Of a DNA stretch of 64,000 bases, positions 35,101 to 50,100 are shown one piece after another. The position numbers and the translations under genes are program-made. Under the pieces are notes generated by a model. The model had not been told where the DNA came from and made no database searches. It saw only the letters and a program-made list of their open reading frames with translations. How positions within the stretch are numbered: position 1 is the first letter of the stretch; the number at the start of each line of letters is the position of its first letter. This stretch comes from Pictodentalium vernedei (lineage: Eukaryota; Mollusca; Scaphopoda; Dentaliida; Dentaliidae), in NCBI GenBank assembly GCA_031216915.1, contig CM062296.1, positions 667,138,753-667,202,752 of the forward strand. The letters run 5' to 3'.

Positions 35101-38100
35101 TTCACTTTCACGGTATCAATCAAAATGGCGGCTTTCAAAGCATCACTTCAAGGTGAATACGAGTCAAATTATCACTGGAAATTATCAGTTTGTTCTAAAA
35201 ATGTATAATGAAAAGTAAATCTAGTGTTTTTGAGTGGATACCGATTATTTCCAGCAATAATTCAACACGTATTCACCTTGAATTGATGCATGAAACCTGC
35301 CAGTCCAAGCATGCCCTGAAAGTCTGTAATATAAGTTTTTGGTTTGGTACATCCTTTCAAAGGACGTACCAAACCAAAAACTTATATTTCGGACTTTCAG
35401 GCCATGTTTGAACTAGAAACCGACCAGCTGAATCAGATTGCAAGATGTTATCTGTTCCAAGTATCAATCAAATCACTTCCACGTTTCAATGATTCAATGA
35501 GCTGTTTACTTTCATGCATCAATTCAAGGTTGAAACAAGAGGAATTGTCAGATTCTTATAAAAAGCGTATTGTAAAAAGAAAATCTAGTGTTTTTGAGTG
35601 GATATAGAAAATTATCTCATTTGTGAGCGAGACAAATGGTAATTTTCGCTCGCGCAAGTGCTGTGAAAAATAGACATTTGTCTCGTTCACTAGTGAAAAA
35701 AGTTTTAGTATCCACTCAAAAAAACTAGATATCCTCCATATACCTGAAATGTTTTTTGTCATAATGACTTTTAATTGATTTTAGAAGCCACTATCATGGC
35801 TCTATACTGAGAAGTGCTGAAGCCACTTCAGTACATTTACACTGTTTGCATTCATGTGTTGATTGCTCAGCAGTAGATTAAAAATATTGCAATATATTAT
35901 TTATTTATTTGTTTATTGATGTTTAAGGTTACATATTTATGCACAATGGCTAATCATGACCGTGACAGTTTTATGGGTGGAGGAAGCTGGAGTACCCGGA
36001 GAGAACCACCGAGCAACGGTGAGCTACTGTCAGCTTCCCAACATACTAACTCCACACAAGCAGGGTTAGCATTGGTTGAAGACAAGTGCACCATCAAAGT
36101 GCAGTATGCCTTAGTACACAACGCCACCGTGCCCCCACGCAGACAATGGAGATGAAGTGTCTTGCCCAAGGACACAATGTGGTTGCCGCAGGTGGGATTC
36201 GAACCGAGGACCTCTCGGCTTGCAGCCTGCACCACTACCTACTCAGCCACCGCGCTCCCCAAATGTTGCAATAAAATTGTCTTGTTACAATTTTTTTTAA
36301 GACACTGGCCAAAACATTATAATGAAATGGTTATTTTTTAACAAATTATTTTTAAACTAAGGCTACCATTGCCGTTGGACAGCACGTCTGAAGAAAAATA
36401 CTTGCGATTCAAATCACTTTTGAAAAATAATTCAGCCCTTCAGGGCTGCATGGTATATGAAATTAAATATTGGTATTGGTATTCAAAAGGATTCTGTGAT
36501 ATACTGGTATATTGAATGACTGGTCAGATATGTGAACATAGTAATTAATACATACTATAATATTGAAAATTATGTTCTGATTCTAAACTTAACAATGACT
36601 AAATAAAGATAAAAAATTCTTTAATCAGTCCAATTTATTTGGAAAATGGGAATAAAAGATTTTTATTTTGTGATATTGTTTAATCCTTTACCCAATGTAA
36701 TGGCCAAAACTGGGCAGAGCTGTTCTAAAAAATCGCCAATTAATTTTCATTATTTTTTCATTTTTTGTCTCAAAAACATAGGTTATGACCCCTCATTGGA
36801 ATGAGCTCATTGAGCTCGTTCCAATGAGGGGTTATAACCTGTTTTTGAGACAAAAAAATGAGTTATTCAATAATGTTTTTTGCAAATGTCATCTGCTTTT
36901 CATGTTAGGTAAAGGGATAAGATCTTTGAATGACTATTAAAATAACAAGAGAGACAGCCATTAAAAATCTTGCATGATAGTATGAAACGAAGATGGAGCT
37001 TGTAGTTTTGATGGTAGGCTCACAGTCTCCAGCTACATAAAAAATCGTGCAATGCAACTTATTCACTACACCAATTGGGGGTTGGGGGTAGGGCTGTCGC
37101 GACTATCATTTTTTGTAATCGACTAATCGTGACCAGTAATCGACGGTTAGTCGATTAATAGTCGCTTCCCATGATTTTTTAGCAAATCATTCTTCTGTTC
37201 GTAAAACTCTGAAAATGACAATGGCACCAGTGTGTTCAGACGAAGTGGGGTTGTGGGAACAACAAATCGGTCCCGACTGAAGCTACATGTAGTCCAATCT
37301 TGGACCCACAGTCCGTAATATAATTTTTGGGGTTGGTACGTCCTGTAGGACGTACCAACCCCAAAAATAATATTACTGACTGTGGATCCAAGTTTGAACT
37401 AGATTGAAGCCGATGAATTAAAATGAATTTACTAAAGAACGTTCCTGCATATGTTTCCTTTCTGCAATAAGTTTCTCGAAATTTTGAACATTGAGATCTA
37501 TGCATTCCCTCGTCAGTTGTTAAAATTGGATCTTAGTCTGAAGTTCCGAACTTTGAGAAGTGATCTGACATTCTGACTTTCGTCATAATTTTATCACTTC
37601 CGCACTTTGGGTTTTCCAATGGGTACATTCATGTGTACAAGACTGGAGAAATTCAGAAGAATCTATTCTTCTCGAGTAACTGTGAGTGTTCTTTCTTACA
37701 CAGTCAGTGACAGTCGTATAGTCTTCCGGATATGAATGTTAACTATGGTTAGATATTTAAAGTTATTCACCTTCATTGATCATTCACCTCACAAAACAAT
37801 GCAATTTAGCCCCGACATGTAGTAGACGTGTACCACCTTGAAAATGAACGACGATCGACTAAAAATAAAAAACGTCGACTACTTCAATAGTCGACAGTTA
37901 GTCGACTAATCGAATAATCGCGACAGCCCTAGTTGGGGGGTGAGGGCAGGTTATCAAGACATACCTTTGTTGAAGGCATGCCTTGATGATGAGGTTCAAA
38001 TATTATTTTATCAGTTGGGATTTGAACCATCTCTGTTGAATCAACATTATGATGCGATTACAATAATATTAAAACTATAAAAGGCATTACAGAAACAGTA

Positions 38101-41100
38101 CATATAACAAATAAAACTTTAAGGGTTTAAAATAGTCAGTAGTTGAATTCAATACCGTGTATGAAGATAAACCAGTATTTTTTGTTTGACAGAGCTCATG
38201 GCAAAGTGGGTATTCAATTAACAGGTTTCCACTGTATCAACAGTTTTGTGCCTGTGCCATTCATCCCAACTCAAATGGCAGTACACCCTTGGAGTATAGG
38301 TTTGGATTCATCCATACGAACCTAGGAATATTTTCTTAGGTCTGTCTCACCAGTAGAGACAAAGATTAGTTTATGAATGTCAAATTCAGGTTAGTACTTT
38401 TTCTTCATAAATTCCACGGGTGAATTCTATTGTCATCTTCAGTTTATAATACACATATAAGTATGTAAATTTATTTGCAAATTGGGAAATAGTCTTCTAT
38501 TGTTATCAAATTATTGGAAAGCCTGCAAAAAATGGTAATAGTTAAAATGAATTTGATATTTGTAAAGCCTTCTAAAATTATGACATATTTTTAAGTTAGA
38601 GGCCAATAAAGTCAGTGCCAAGAAATTGTACTGGTCATTTATGATTGCCTGTCAGACATGCAAATTATGCATGTTCATGACAGACTGCTTATTTGCTGGC
38701 CTTTCTGAAATACTTGATAGTAACTCTTCTTCTACAGTTGCTTAAAATTTCAAACCCTTTCAGCCACACTGCAGTTGTTCTTCTGGGGGATTGTGAACAA
38801 TGTTTTGGAAGAAAAGTTGTTTGATGATTTGAGGTACAGTAATACTAAATATTTTCCCATAGGCGACCATTGTAATGTTCATGTGAAAAAAATATGATCG
38901 CATCAATTTTATTTTGGCATTCAAATACCTCTGTCAAGTATAGCCCATCAGACTAGCTTTTCTGCCTTCAAAACTGGGAGTCATGCTACAAATGATAGAA
39001 AAAAAATTGGCAGGAAGGAAACTTCCAATCACAGGCACATATTCTTTGGTTTTTTGGGCGTGGGAGGAGGGGGGAGGGGAGAATTCCTAGAAAAAACACA
39101 TCAATAGTCAATTGTATTTTAGGCCCAAAAATTCATCAAATCACACCTCTTTTTCTCTGGAATATTCAGCAATGATGCAAGAATTCAGTACAATGATTCA
39201 GAGCTGTTCAAAACAATATTTTTTTCTCAAGGCTGCTTAGTTTTGGAGCCTGCATCATTTCCAAGAGCAACTTTTCAAGGCTGGTAACTCTAATTTATTA
39301 GTGGAGTTTCGACAAAGTCAAACTCGACTTATAGTTTGATGAAGTGGCGGGCGGGCGGCGGGCGTAAACAATTGGTTTCCAGGCAATAACTTTAGTTCTA
39401 TTTGATGCACCTTTACCAAAATTATACCAGAGGTTACCCTATAGGAAGGGAAGACACCTATTGATTTCGGAGTCTGGGACTCCAAGGTCAAGGTCACTCT
39501 TACTATAAAAAGAATATTTTGTGACAAATTGGTTTCTGGGCAATAACTTTAGTTCTATTCTGTGTATCTTCACCAAACTTATACCAGAGGTTACCCTATA
39601 GGAAAGGAAGACACCTATCGATTTCAGAATCTTGCGCCCCAAGGACAAGGTCACTGTTACTATAAATAGAATATTTTGTGACAAATTGGTTTCCAGGCAA
39701 TAACTTTAGTTCTATTTCGTGTATCTTCACCAAACTTATACCACAGGTTACCCTATAGGAAGGGAAGATGCCTATCGATTTTGGAGTCTGGGACTCCAAG
39801 GTCAAGGTAACTGTTACTATAAATAGAATCTTTTGTGATAATAACTTTAGTTCTATTTGAAGCACCTTAACCAAACTTATACCAGAGGTTACCCTGTAGG
39901 AAGGAAAGACACCTATTGATTTTGGAGTCTGGGACTCCAAGGTCAAGGTCACTGTTGCTACAAATAGCTTATTTCTTCAGAATTTAATGTCAAAACTCGA
40001 CTTCTGGATCTGTGATCCTCTTGCTGGATTTTTTTAAATATTTAGTACTGTCATACCTATAATCAACTCCCAAGCCTGCCAGAAATACATTTTGCCCATT
40101 TCATGTGATAAAAGAGTCATTTCTGCATTAAAATTTAACGACTGTCCCCAGTACATTTTTCTACCCTTTAGCCTCATGAGTAAGCTGGGAAGGATAAAAG
40201 TTCCCAACTTCCTTTGAACACAATTCTATTCCCAATATAAAAATAAAAACTCTGCATAAGTACACAATACTCTTTTTAAAAAAATGCCTTATTTATCCAT
40301 GTAGCAAGAAAAATAGCATTCCATCCTCCTCAAAACAGCATGTATCTCAAATTTGTTTTTGAAAAATTGGGATTGCAGCGATATAATTCACCAATATCAA
40401 TAGGCTCCCTCATGTTATCATAACAATTGTTTTAATGTAAAATTTTCTTCCACCTTCTGACATGGTAAAAATTATGAGCTGAATGAGGCTCCCAGTTGGC
40501 CACATGTCATCAAAAACAATAATAGAATTAATTCATCATTCAAATGATGTTTACAAAAACAAACTTCTTGTGATATTAAATTTCTTATTTGTGGTAGTTT
40601 TTGAATCACATCCTAGCTTCTGAAAAGATTTTGGATTGTATTTGATGAATATTTTGCAATTTTAGTTTACAAAGGGTTAAAGGGGGTGCAGTGGCTCAGT
40701 GGGTAGAGGTGCAGGCTACAAGCCGAGAGATCCTCGGTTCGAATCCCACCTGCGGCAACTGAATTAGTGTCCTTGGGAAAGACACTTCACCCCCTTTGCC
40801 CACGTGGGGGGCATGGTGGCGCTGTATACTAAGGCATACTGCACGTCAACGGTGTACTTGTCTTCAACCAATTCTAACCCTGCTTGTCAGGAGTTCGTAT
40901 CTTGGGGAGCTGACAGTTGCTTGCCATTGCTCAATGGTTCTCTCCAGGTACTCCGGCTTTCTCCACCCGTAAAACTGTCATGGTCATGATTAACCATTGT
41001 ACAAAAATATGTGACCTTAAACACCAATAAATAAATAATAAATAAATACAATTAAAGCAATTGAAAAATATGTTTACACAAAACCATATCAAGTAACCAG

Positions 41101-44100
41101 CCATTGGAACAATATGTGTCTTGGTGAGTTCATTCCAATGAGGGGTCACATGATATGGTTTTTTGGAAATTTTTTTAATATTTGTTTAAAAACAATTATT
41201 AAAGTAATAAATTTTGAAATTGTTTGTGTTGGGTAAATGATTAATGTTATGTAATCTCTGTATCTATGCAGATCCAAGTTTGTTCAAGAAAGGTTTTTTT
41301 GGCAATATTTGACTTGTCTACTAACCAGTTAGTCGATTTGATTTACACTTTGTTTGTAATGTTATTGGATGGCATGTACAAAAGTTTCAACAGGCCTTTG
41401 TAGCAACTGGATGGCTAAAAACAGAAAAGAATTTCCAATGCCCATATTCTCTGAGCTGCTGGAGTCAGATATTTGGTTATTATAGCACATTGTCATGAGT
41501 AGTTGAGTCAAACACACTAGAAACTGCTATGTTTCATTAAGACTAAAATCCTTGCCCACTGATTGGACAATAGTGCTCATAGGTTCTTCTTTGTTTGCAT
41601 CAGTAGCATATGTTACTGTCTGAAATATACGTGGTTGCCCATTTTCCAGTTATTCCATCAATGGTGTCACTTTCAAACCTCTTCATTTTTGTAGATTTTT
41701 TACATGCACAGAAGACAATGTTCTGAATGAAGTGTTGTTTAAATAACAAATCAGTTTGCGATTTGAACTGACATAGAGTGACCTCGACTGTTATCTGATT
41801 TATTGTCCAGTGACATCATGGGGGGTACAAAAGAGGGTTATTTACTAAACTTGTGATCAATAAAAGTTGCCAAGTTGTAATCATTTCACCACTAATCTAC
41901 ATGCATGCAGAAGTATATTGAGGTCAGTGTTTAATACCATAGAGGGCACCAGTCTGCTTTCAGCGTTGCTTCATAAGGAGCACTTTTTAATACAACTCCA
42001 CTTCTGTAAGCAAACTTCCTTAGTTTTGATATTTGTCATCTTTAGCAACCTAGCTAACTCAGTTTCTAGGAGGTTAGAAAATGGTAACTATACAACCCAG
42101 GCAAATAGGGAAATTGGTTTTGTGTATTGCAAGCGATATTCTAAAGATCTGATATGTGTCCTAACCAGCTACTATTTAGAACACCAGACAGCTCAGCTAG
42201 CTAACTGGTACTAACAATTCAGGAATTTGTGTTTTGCAAGTGACTTTCCAGTCTTATACTGGGTTTCACAGCCAATTAATTTCCAGGGGTCAGTCTTTAC
42301 CAAATATGGCGTGAAGAGTTGAAAGTTTCATTCTTAAAATAATAACAAGACTTCATTCCTCTGTAGTGTTAACTTGCCATAGATGCTGAATGTGTCCATA
42401 AATCCTCCTTCACAGAACTTTTGCTCTAAGGTTGAGCATTTCAGGCTCTCCGGGGCCTCTTGTTAATTGAGGTATTATAAATGGTTTGTTGTTTGGAAGT
42501 TATATGCAGTTAACTGGTTGGGAGCTGAAAGCCACTATCAGGGCTTTCATAAAAAATAAGGGCACCAGAGCAAAAGCAAATGTTTTCCTTGTTCATGTTT
42601 CATATTTAGTCAAATGCAAATAATATTTTGTTAATATAAATATGTTCTATTACAAATTATTGGAGAGTGGGCACTCTCCAATAATTTGTAATAAAACAAA
42701 TTTGGAACAAAAAATTCAGACCACCAAAATAATCTAGCCCTCAACAAGTTAACAGGGTCAGACAAATAAGAGATATCCAACTGTACTGCTAAATATAATG
42801 GTTAACTCTTTACCTAACATGAAAATCAAACAACACTTGCAAACAAAATTCTTGAATAACTATTTTTTTTTTCATTTTTAGTCTCAAAAACATAGGTTAT
42901 GACCCCTCATTGGAATGAGCTCAAATGAGTTCGTTCAAAAGAGGGGTCATAACATGTTTTTGAGACAAAAAATGAAAATATAATGAAAATTAATTGGTGA
43001 TTTTTGTGAATAGTACTGGCCGGTTTTGGACGTTACGTTGGGTAAAGGGTTAAAAGTCAATTTTAACCCTCTGCAAGCTGATGTCCAAATAGCATAATTT
43101 CAAGCAGCAAAATTTTTTCAATGCAACTAGGAATTTAACCATGCAATATTAAATTGATTAAATTCTTAGTAACAATATAAAAAAAAAAATTTGTAGCTTG
43201 AAATTTTGATATTTGGATATCAGTGTACAGAGATTTCAGAAAGCTCTTTCTAGGATAAACCGAGAATGCAGTGTAAGTAAGGCACCACTCCAAACTAAGG
43301 TCGTAAGCTAAATTTTGGTAAGGTAAATCCTTTAGTCTTTACACCCACCACACCACAAATCCACTCACGACCATACCATACAAATGTAGACTACAACCAC
43401 ATTCCCCCTTTGGAACCCTGGAATTATGATACACTCCCTGTTTGGGACTGCCTTCAGATTTTAAAGGCAGTCCCAAACAGGTCTGGCATTCCAGAAAATC
43501 AAGGGGTGCAAAAAATTGCCCTCCTCATTTTTTTAGGCATGCAGTAGGCCTGCAGCACTCCTGCTCTCATAAAGAATGCCAGGTCTGCAATGATGTACCT
43601 GTCTTCAACCAATGATAACCCTGCTTGTGCGCAGTTAGTACATTGGGAGTCTGACAATTGCTTGCCTTTGCTTAGTTGTTCTCTCCAGGTACTCTGGCTT
43701 CCTCCACCCATAAAACTGTCTGACATGAAGTGAACCTGGCTGTCAAAAGTGTCATTAACCCTTTCAACACTGGTGGTATCTTCCATGCCAGTTAAATGGC
43801 AGAAATTGGAAGAGTCCATATCCATTATTTGGGGGTAGAGCAATAAATATTATATATAAAATATTAATTGTTCTACCTCACGCGATCACTTATTAGCCAT
43901 CCTACTTACCGGTAATGACATTATGGCACATCGTATTCCTGGACCAGAAAAACGGCCTCTCACGTTGAAAGAGTTAAACCCCAATAAATATATAAATAAC
44001 AAAATTAACTAAAATAATAATTGGACTGAACAACAATATAAGTTTTACATAAAACAAACGACTGGTCAAAATTATATGTATCTAACTTTGAGAGGTGGTA

Positions 44101-47100
44101 GAATTATCCAAATAGTGGGAGGATTGGGAAATGAAAATATCTGAATAAAATGGTAATGTATACTCGATAATTGAAACAAAGAGAATGATGACCTGATATT
44201 ACCATTCTTAACCATCCTGCTGACCGCTTAACTTGATTAGCTAAAGACAATAGACTAGTCCTTTGAGTGACTTCAACACCCTCTGTTGTTCCTGAAACCC
44301 TGAATTTACTAATTAATTGGACCAACTAAATACTGAACTGGCATCAGTCATATACCTTCTCAATAATAGAAGCCCTCAGCTGATAACTTATACACAATGA
44401 CTGCTAGCCTAAATATTTTTACGGGTAAAATGCATTTCTAAATTTGATCATGCAGATTATGGGGGGAACCTGATTTGATTTTTGATTTTTTCTGTGGGGA
44501 TTTGATCCTATGTCTTGAACAACAAATGTCAAGATGTTTGTGGTTGTTCATGTCTTTTATGTTGCATACTCATCGAAAGTTTTATGACTTTATTCTGCCC
44601 TATTCTGTTTCCATTAACCCTTTACCTAACCAATTGGCCACATCTGCCCACGCAAATGTACAAATTAAGCAGTTGAGAAAAAAAAATGTATTTTTAAAAG
44701 AATGTCAACAAAACCATATCATGTGACCCCTCATTGGAATGAGCTTGATGACTTCATTCCAATGGGACATCACAGATGGTTTTGTTGAATTTTTTTTTAC
44801 AAATTTGAAAAAACACTAATTAAAATAATAAATTTTGATATCATGTGCATTGAGTAAATGATTAAGAGTTATAGTTTATCATACATGTCAATCACTACAA
44901 CAGCATATAGCATTTGTAGCATAACTGTTTCTTTCAGGCAAACCTACAAATAACATTTTTCTTTAGGAGCCTTTCACTTTGACAGGTACAGTGGAGCCCA
45001 GTTAATTGAATAGCCACTTTGCCTGTGAAAAATATTTAATTAACAGGAGTATTCAATGCCCCCCCCCCCCCTGCCCTGCCCCGAGTTCCAATGTTCTCTG
45101 CTTACTGGCACAGAGAACACATTGAAACTCAGGGGACGATTTGTCAATGTTGTACTGATTCACAATAATTCATGACCCATTCTGTGTCACATTTCAAGTG
45201 TAGAAGATGGTCACATTAGAATTGAAAACAACATTTTGAATGAAGATGTGTGTACCAATTTTTCTGCTATGCAGCTGAATGTAGTACAAATTTTCTGTCA
45301 CAATATTAATACCTTGAAGTGAATATATCCAAAATAGCATACAAGTTTTTGCATTGAAAATTTCAGGTGCAATTGCACTCCCAAGCAATCTGAGGAGGGC
45401 AACTGTTTTGCACTCCTTGATTTTCTAGACTGCCATCCTGTCATTGGCATGCAATACACCTTAGTACACAGCACCACCATGCCCCCATGTGAGCAATTGG
45501 GATTAAATGCCTTGCCCAGTTACACCATGCAGTTGCCCCTGGGGTGGGGATCAAACTGTGGCCCTTTCAATTTGAAGTGCAATTCCATAACCACTGAGCC
45601 ACCGCACTCGCAATTAATTTCTTGCAACCACTGGAAGATTTAAATTGTTAAAGGTATTATAAAAGTTTGTGGAACAATAACTTGTAAAACCATGTGAGAA
45701 CCTTTATGAAATAATTTATCAATGCAGAATAATTTTGGAAAAAATAAATGGTAACACCACATGGTGTTGTCACAGCAGACTTTGCTTTTCTTGTCAGGTT
45801 ATCCAGTGGCCATTTATCGATGACAAGCAGGCATAAATGTATGTGTTCAAATAACAAGTAGTAAAAAAAAATTGTTGAGACATTGTTTGTCAATATTTCC
45901 ATACATGTCTAACCTATTTATTTAGCATAGAAGAGGGCATGAAAGTAAGATGAAATTCATTACAACCTATTAAATATTCTTTTGAGAAAAATAAGTCACT
46001 GTGACAAAAGAACTCTTTTCTCAGTACATCAGATTGTGAAATCTACATGAAATGTCCATTGATCTTATAGATTTTGAAACATATAAAGCCTTCTATTAAC
46101 CATTGTTTATTTTCAAAAGGTTAGTATGGAAAGGTGATATGTTCAGTTAAAAATCGATTAGAAAATACATTTGGGATAAGCTGAATAGTTCTTAACTGCC
46201 ATACTACATTTTTTTATTCAGACCCATTGTCCTGTATTTTCAATCTTTTACTTATATGGTCAATTGTTAGTACATAATTACATACCAAGTCAGTGTTTGT
46301 GAAACCTTGAATTCGAGTCCAAAATGTGTGTCAGTATTGAATTCTGTGTCAGAATGGTTGGAACAGTAATTAACCCCCTGCACTCTGATGTCGTGAATAC
46401 TCGACACCTCCCCCACTCTAAGCCCCACCACACCTCCCTGTCATCCATGGTTTATATCTGCCCCCTGTGTTGTCAGAAACTCAGCAATTTAGAATTTGGT
46501 TGACAGAGCTCAATTGGAGCTCTGTGAACCAAAATCTAAATTGCTGAATTTCTGACAACACAGGGGGGATAACCATGGATGACAAATCAGGCATTTCGTC
46601 ATCAGAGTGCAGTGGGTTAAGTCAGTACACTTCAAGCCAAAATATAAAGATCATAACGGTTGTAAACATGACTGGTTGCAAAGGATCTCTAATGAGTTGT
46701 GATTTCAAATATCTGTACTGAGTCCAATAAAATCAACCTGAGCTGAGGTTTACCGAGGCTCAGATAGATTTTAGTGAACAGGGTTCAGATATTTCATGTG
46801 AAATCCGGGATGAATTGGCGATTCTTTTTATGACATAATGTGTTATTTAACCTTTTATGTAACGTAATTACAAACTGGCCTGCACTATTCCCATTAATGG
46901 CCAAACAAACTTTATTATTATTAAAAACATACCTTATGATCCCTAATTGGAATGATCTCATTGAGCTCATTCCTATGAGGGGGGGGGGGGGGGGGGGGTC
47001 AAGGAAAATTACCAAATAGGTCTGTAAACATAGGGAATTCAGTGAGTGTCAGATAAATTCAATAGATTACAAAATGTTTCATTCAATTAACAGGAGTTTA

Positions 47101-50100
47101 CTCTTTAACCCATTTGTAGTAAATAGGTCAAATTCATACTGAACATATAGTAAATGATTTGGTGTTTGAAAGTTATGTGAAGTTAACTATTTATTTATTG
47201 GGGTTTGATGACATTTTCGACAACGAGAGTCACCTTATGTTGGACAGTTGATGGGTGGAGGAAGTCAGAGTACTGGCAGAGAACCACTGAACAATGGCAA
47301 GCAACCATCAGACTCACCAACGTACTAACTGCACACATGCCAGGTCAGTATTGGTTGAAGACAAGTGCACCATCAACGTGCAGTATGCCTTAGTGCACAG
47401 CGCTAGTGTGTCCCCACTTGGGGCAATTGGAATTAAGTGCCTTGCCCAAGGATACAACGTATTTATCTGCGACTTGACATCTCAAGCAACCAAAATGACT
47501 GTTCATTCAACATTCCCACACCTTAAGCCTTTCATGTTACATCGAGTAGACATCATTGTAAATCGAGAAATGTTTGGTAGCTTTGACAATGCTTGCGTCA
47601 GCAAAAGAATTCTAACGTCTCACGATCAAATACTATTTATTTCAGTTTAGTTACCCTGTAAACGATAGGTATAGCAGTTATCTTGTTGACAGCTTTTCCA
47701 ACCTGTTATGCTGATAACCAGTTGCAAATTGGTTATCCAGCTAACCACTTCAGCACTACACATAATTGGCAGCCACATAATTGATAGCCACATAAAATTT
47801 GAGAAGCCACTTAAAAATATAAGCCACATAAAATATGAAAGGACATTCGACACATAAATAGCCATTTGTTAGAAAAAAGGCCACATAATTTCGAAAAGCA
47901 CATAAAAATATAAGCCACATAACTAACTATTGGTTAGAAAAAGCAGCCACATTAATTTGAGAAGCCACTTAAAAATATAAGCCACATAACTACTTACAGC
48001 CACATGCAGCTACCAATCTACCCATCTGTTCCGACTGTCTGCTGATTCGTCTGTATGTCCATCCATCTGTCCATTTGTCTGCTCGTCCAGCCGTCCAGAT
48101 GGGCCATCCGTCCATCCATCCATCCATCTATTCATCCATCCATCCATCCGTCCGCACTAACAAATGACTACTTATGTAGCTACGAGTTAGTAAAACAGGA
48201 TACTTATGTGGTTAAAGTCTGTTACAAGGCTAGCCACATAACAGAATCTCTTACTGTGGGGGGGTGGTTGGGGTGGGGGTTTGGATAAATGTAGAGTTGG
48301 GTTAGGGCATTCCAGGGTGGGGTGTAGGAGTGGGGTGGGGTGGGGGTCAATGAAGGGGTGTTAGAGTTATGTGGCTAGGGTTAGGGTTAGTTTAGAATTA
48401 GGGTTAGCTTAGGGTTAGGGGTGGGTAGGGTTTGGGTCAGTAAAAGGTAGGGTTAGGGTTAGTTGACCCCCCCCCCCCCCCCCCAAAAAAAAAAAAAAAA
48501 AAAAAAAAATTTCCCCCAAAAAATATGTTTTATTATGTTGGACATGTGTTTTAGGTTAGCCACCTAATATAGACCAGCCTTGGCCATTTTACAGTGATCC
48601 AAATTTCCTTCCAAGCATTACTCATCTTTTCAGTTTGCAGTGGGTTGGTATTGACTTTGTCATTGCAAATTTGACAGTTGACTGACTTTCGTTTGAGCTT
48701 TTACATGTCCCTGGATACCATACTTTTGGAATATTTTTCAATAATATTCCCCAGGGAAGGTCTTGCAGATGCTCACCAATGGCAGTGGTATATTTCCACC
48801 CCCACCTCCCACTTCCCACATAAACCCAAAGTCTCCATTATATGCCAACAGAATGTGCAGCTTGAATCGCCCAAGTATAGATTCCTACATCTAAATAGCT
48901 TCCAAATTCCAAACTGGAATCCGAATTTACATCTATCGTTTCATCAAGAACCCTGATTTTGTCTTTCATAGCCACAGAACCCCCCCCCCCCCCCACACTC
49001 TAGCCCCCTCCCTCCCATACAATATTGTCATGATAAATGTTGGAATATGTGCAATGACATATACTGAATTATTCCTTGTGAAAATTTTAGTTTGCTTTCT
49101 TAGATCACACAAGACACAAAAGATAAATGTAGTAGCTTGCCTCAAACAGACCATATGTCTCGGATACCACAATTTTTGGGATATTTAAAAAAAACCCAGA
49201 TGCCCACCAATGGCACTGAGATTTCCCACCCCCCATCCACATCCCAGGTCTCCATTATATGCCATCAGCATTTGAAGCTTGGATCCTCCATGTATAGATT
49301 CCTACATATAAATAGCCCCCAAATTCGCAACTCGAATCACAAATTGCATCTATCACGACATCAAGATGCATAATTTTGTCATTCATAGCCATAACAACAC
49401 CACCTGTATAATATTGTCATCATAAATGTTGCAATATGTTCAATAACATGAGCTAAATTGTTCCTCGTGAAAACTTTAGTAAGCTTTCTAAGATCACAGA
49501 AGGCTCAAAATATCAATGTAATAGCTTGCCCCAAACAGACCACATGTCTCGGAGGCCAAAACTGGTGTGTCTATCCTGGAAGGGTTAATGTTCAATTCAT
49601 GGATTATTAACCCTTTACCTAACATAACCAGGATACAATACATACAAACAAATTCTTGACAAACTGAAAACTTGACCTCATACATTTATCTAAACATAGC
49701 TTATGACCAGTGATATTTTCCTAAATTAAGAAGTGAGGAAATGAACAACTATCATGCAACAAGGATTGATGTGGTATATATCATTGGGGGATATCTGAAA
49801 GAGGATGTTCATCTTTGGGTGTGGGGAGGGGAATTTTGAAATTTAGCTCTAAAAACTCACCTTCTTGTTAAAGCCCTGAAACTTTGGATGATTCACCCTC
49901 TCTCCTTGTTCAGCTGTTTGAATGGGAAAGCCACTACATTCTGCATGTGAACTACGTCTCTCTAATGTATAGATTGAGAAGAAGGCAAAAATGTTGCCCG
50001 GTGAGGCATGATTCAGTTACGAACCAAAACAAATGTGCATTTAACTTACCAAGGACGTCACTTTTGTCATGTCATTCTGCCTATTTGTATCCAACTATTT

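Noticed and set aside
34961..35607. Lys-rich open frames
   Set aside because: They lie wholly within nested foldback repeats.
39372..39972. CRISPR-like array
   Set aside because: Units are about 157 bp head-to-tail without spacers, in an animal genome.
40693..40753. Possible functional tRNA gene
   Set aside because: A and B boxes are present, but the segment continues into the SINE body and recurs as a repeat; the cloverleaf is incomplete.
41867..42214. 115-codon open frame
   Set aside because: No motif, no repeat association and no splice context; ordinary for AT-rich DNA.
48366..48462. Chromosome end (telomere)
   Set aside because: TTAGGG units are scattered, and unique and exon sequence continues on both sides.
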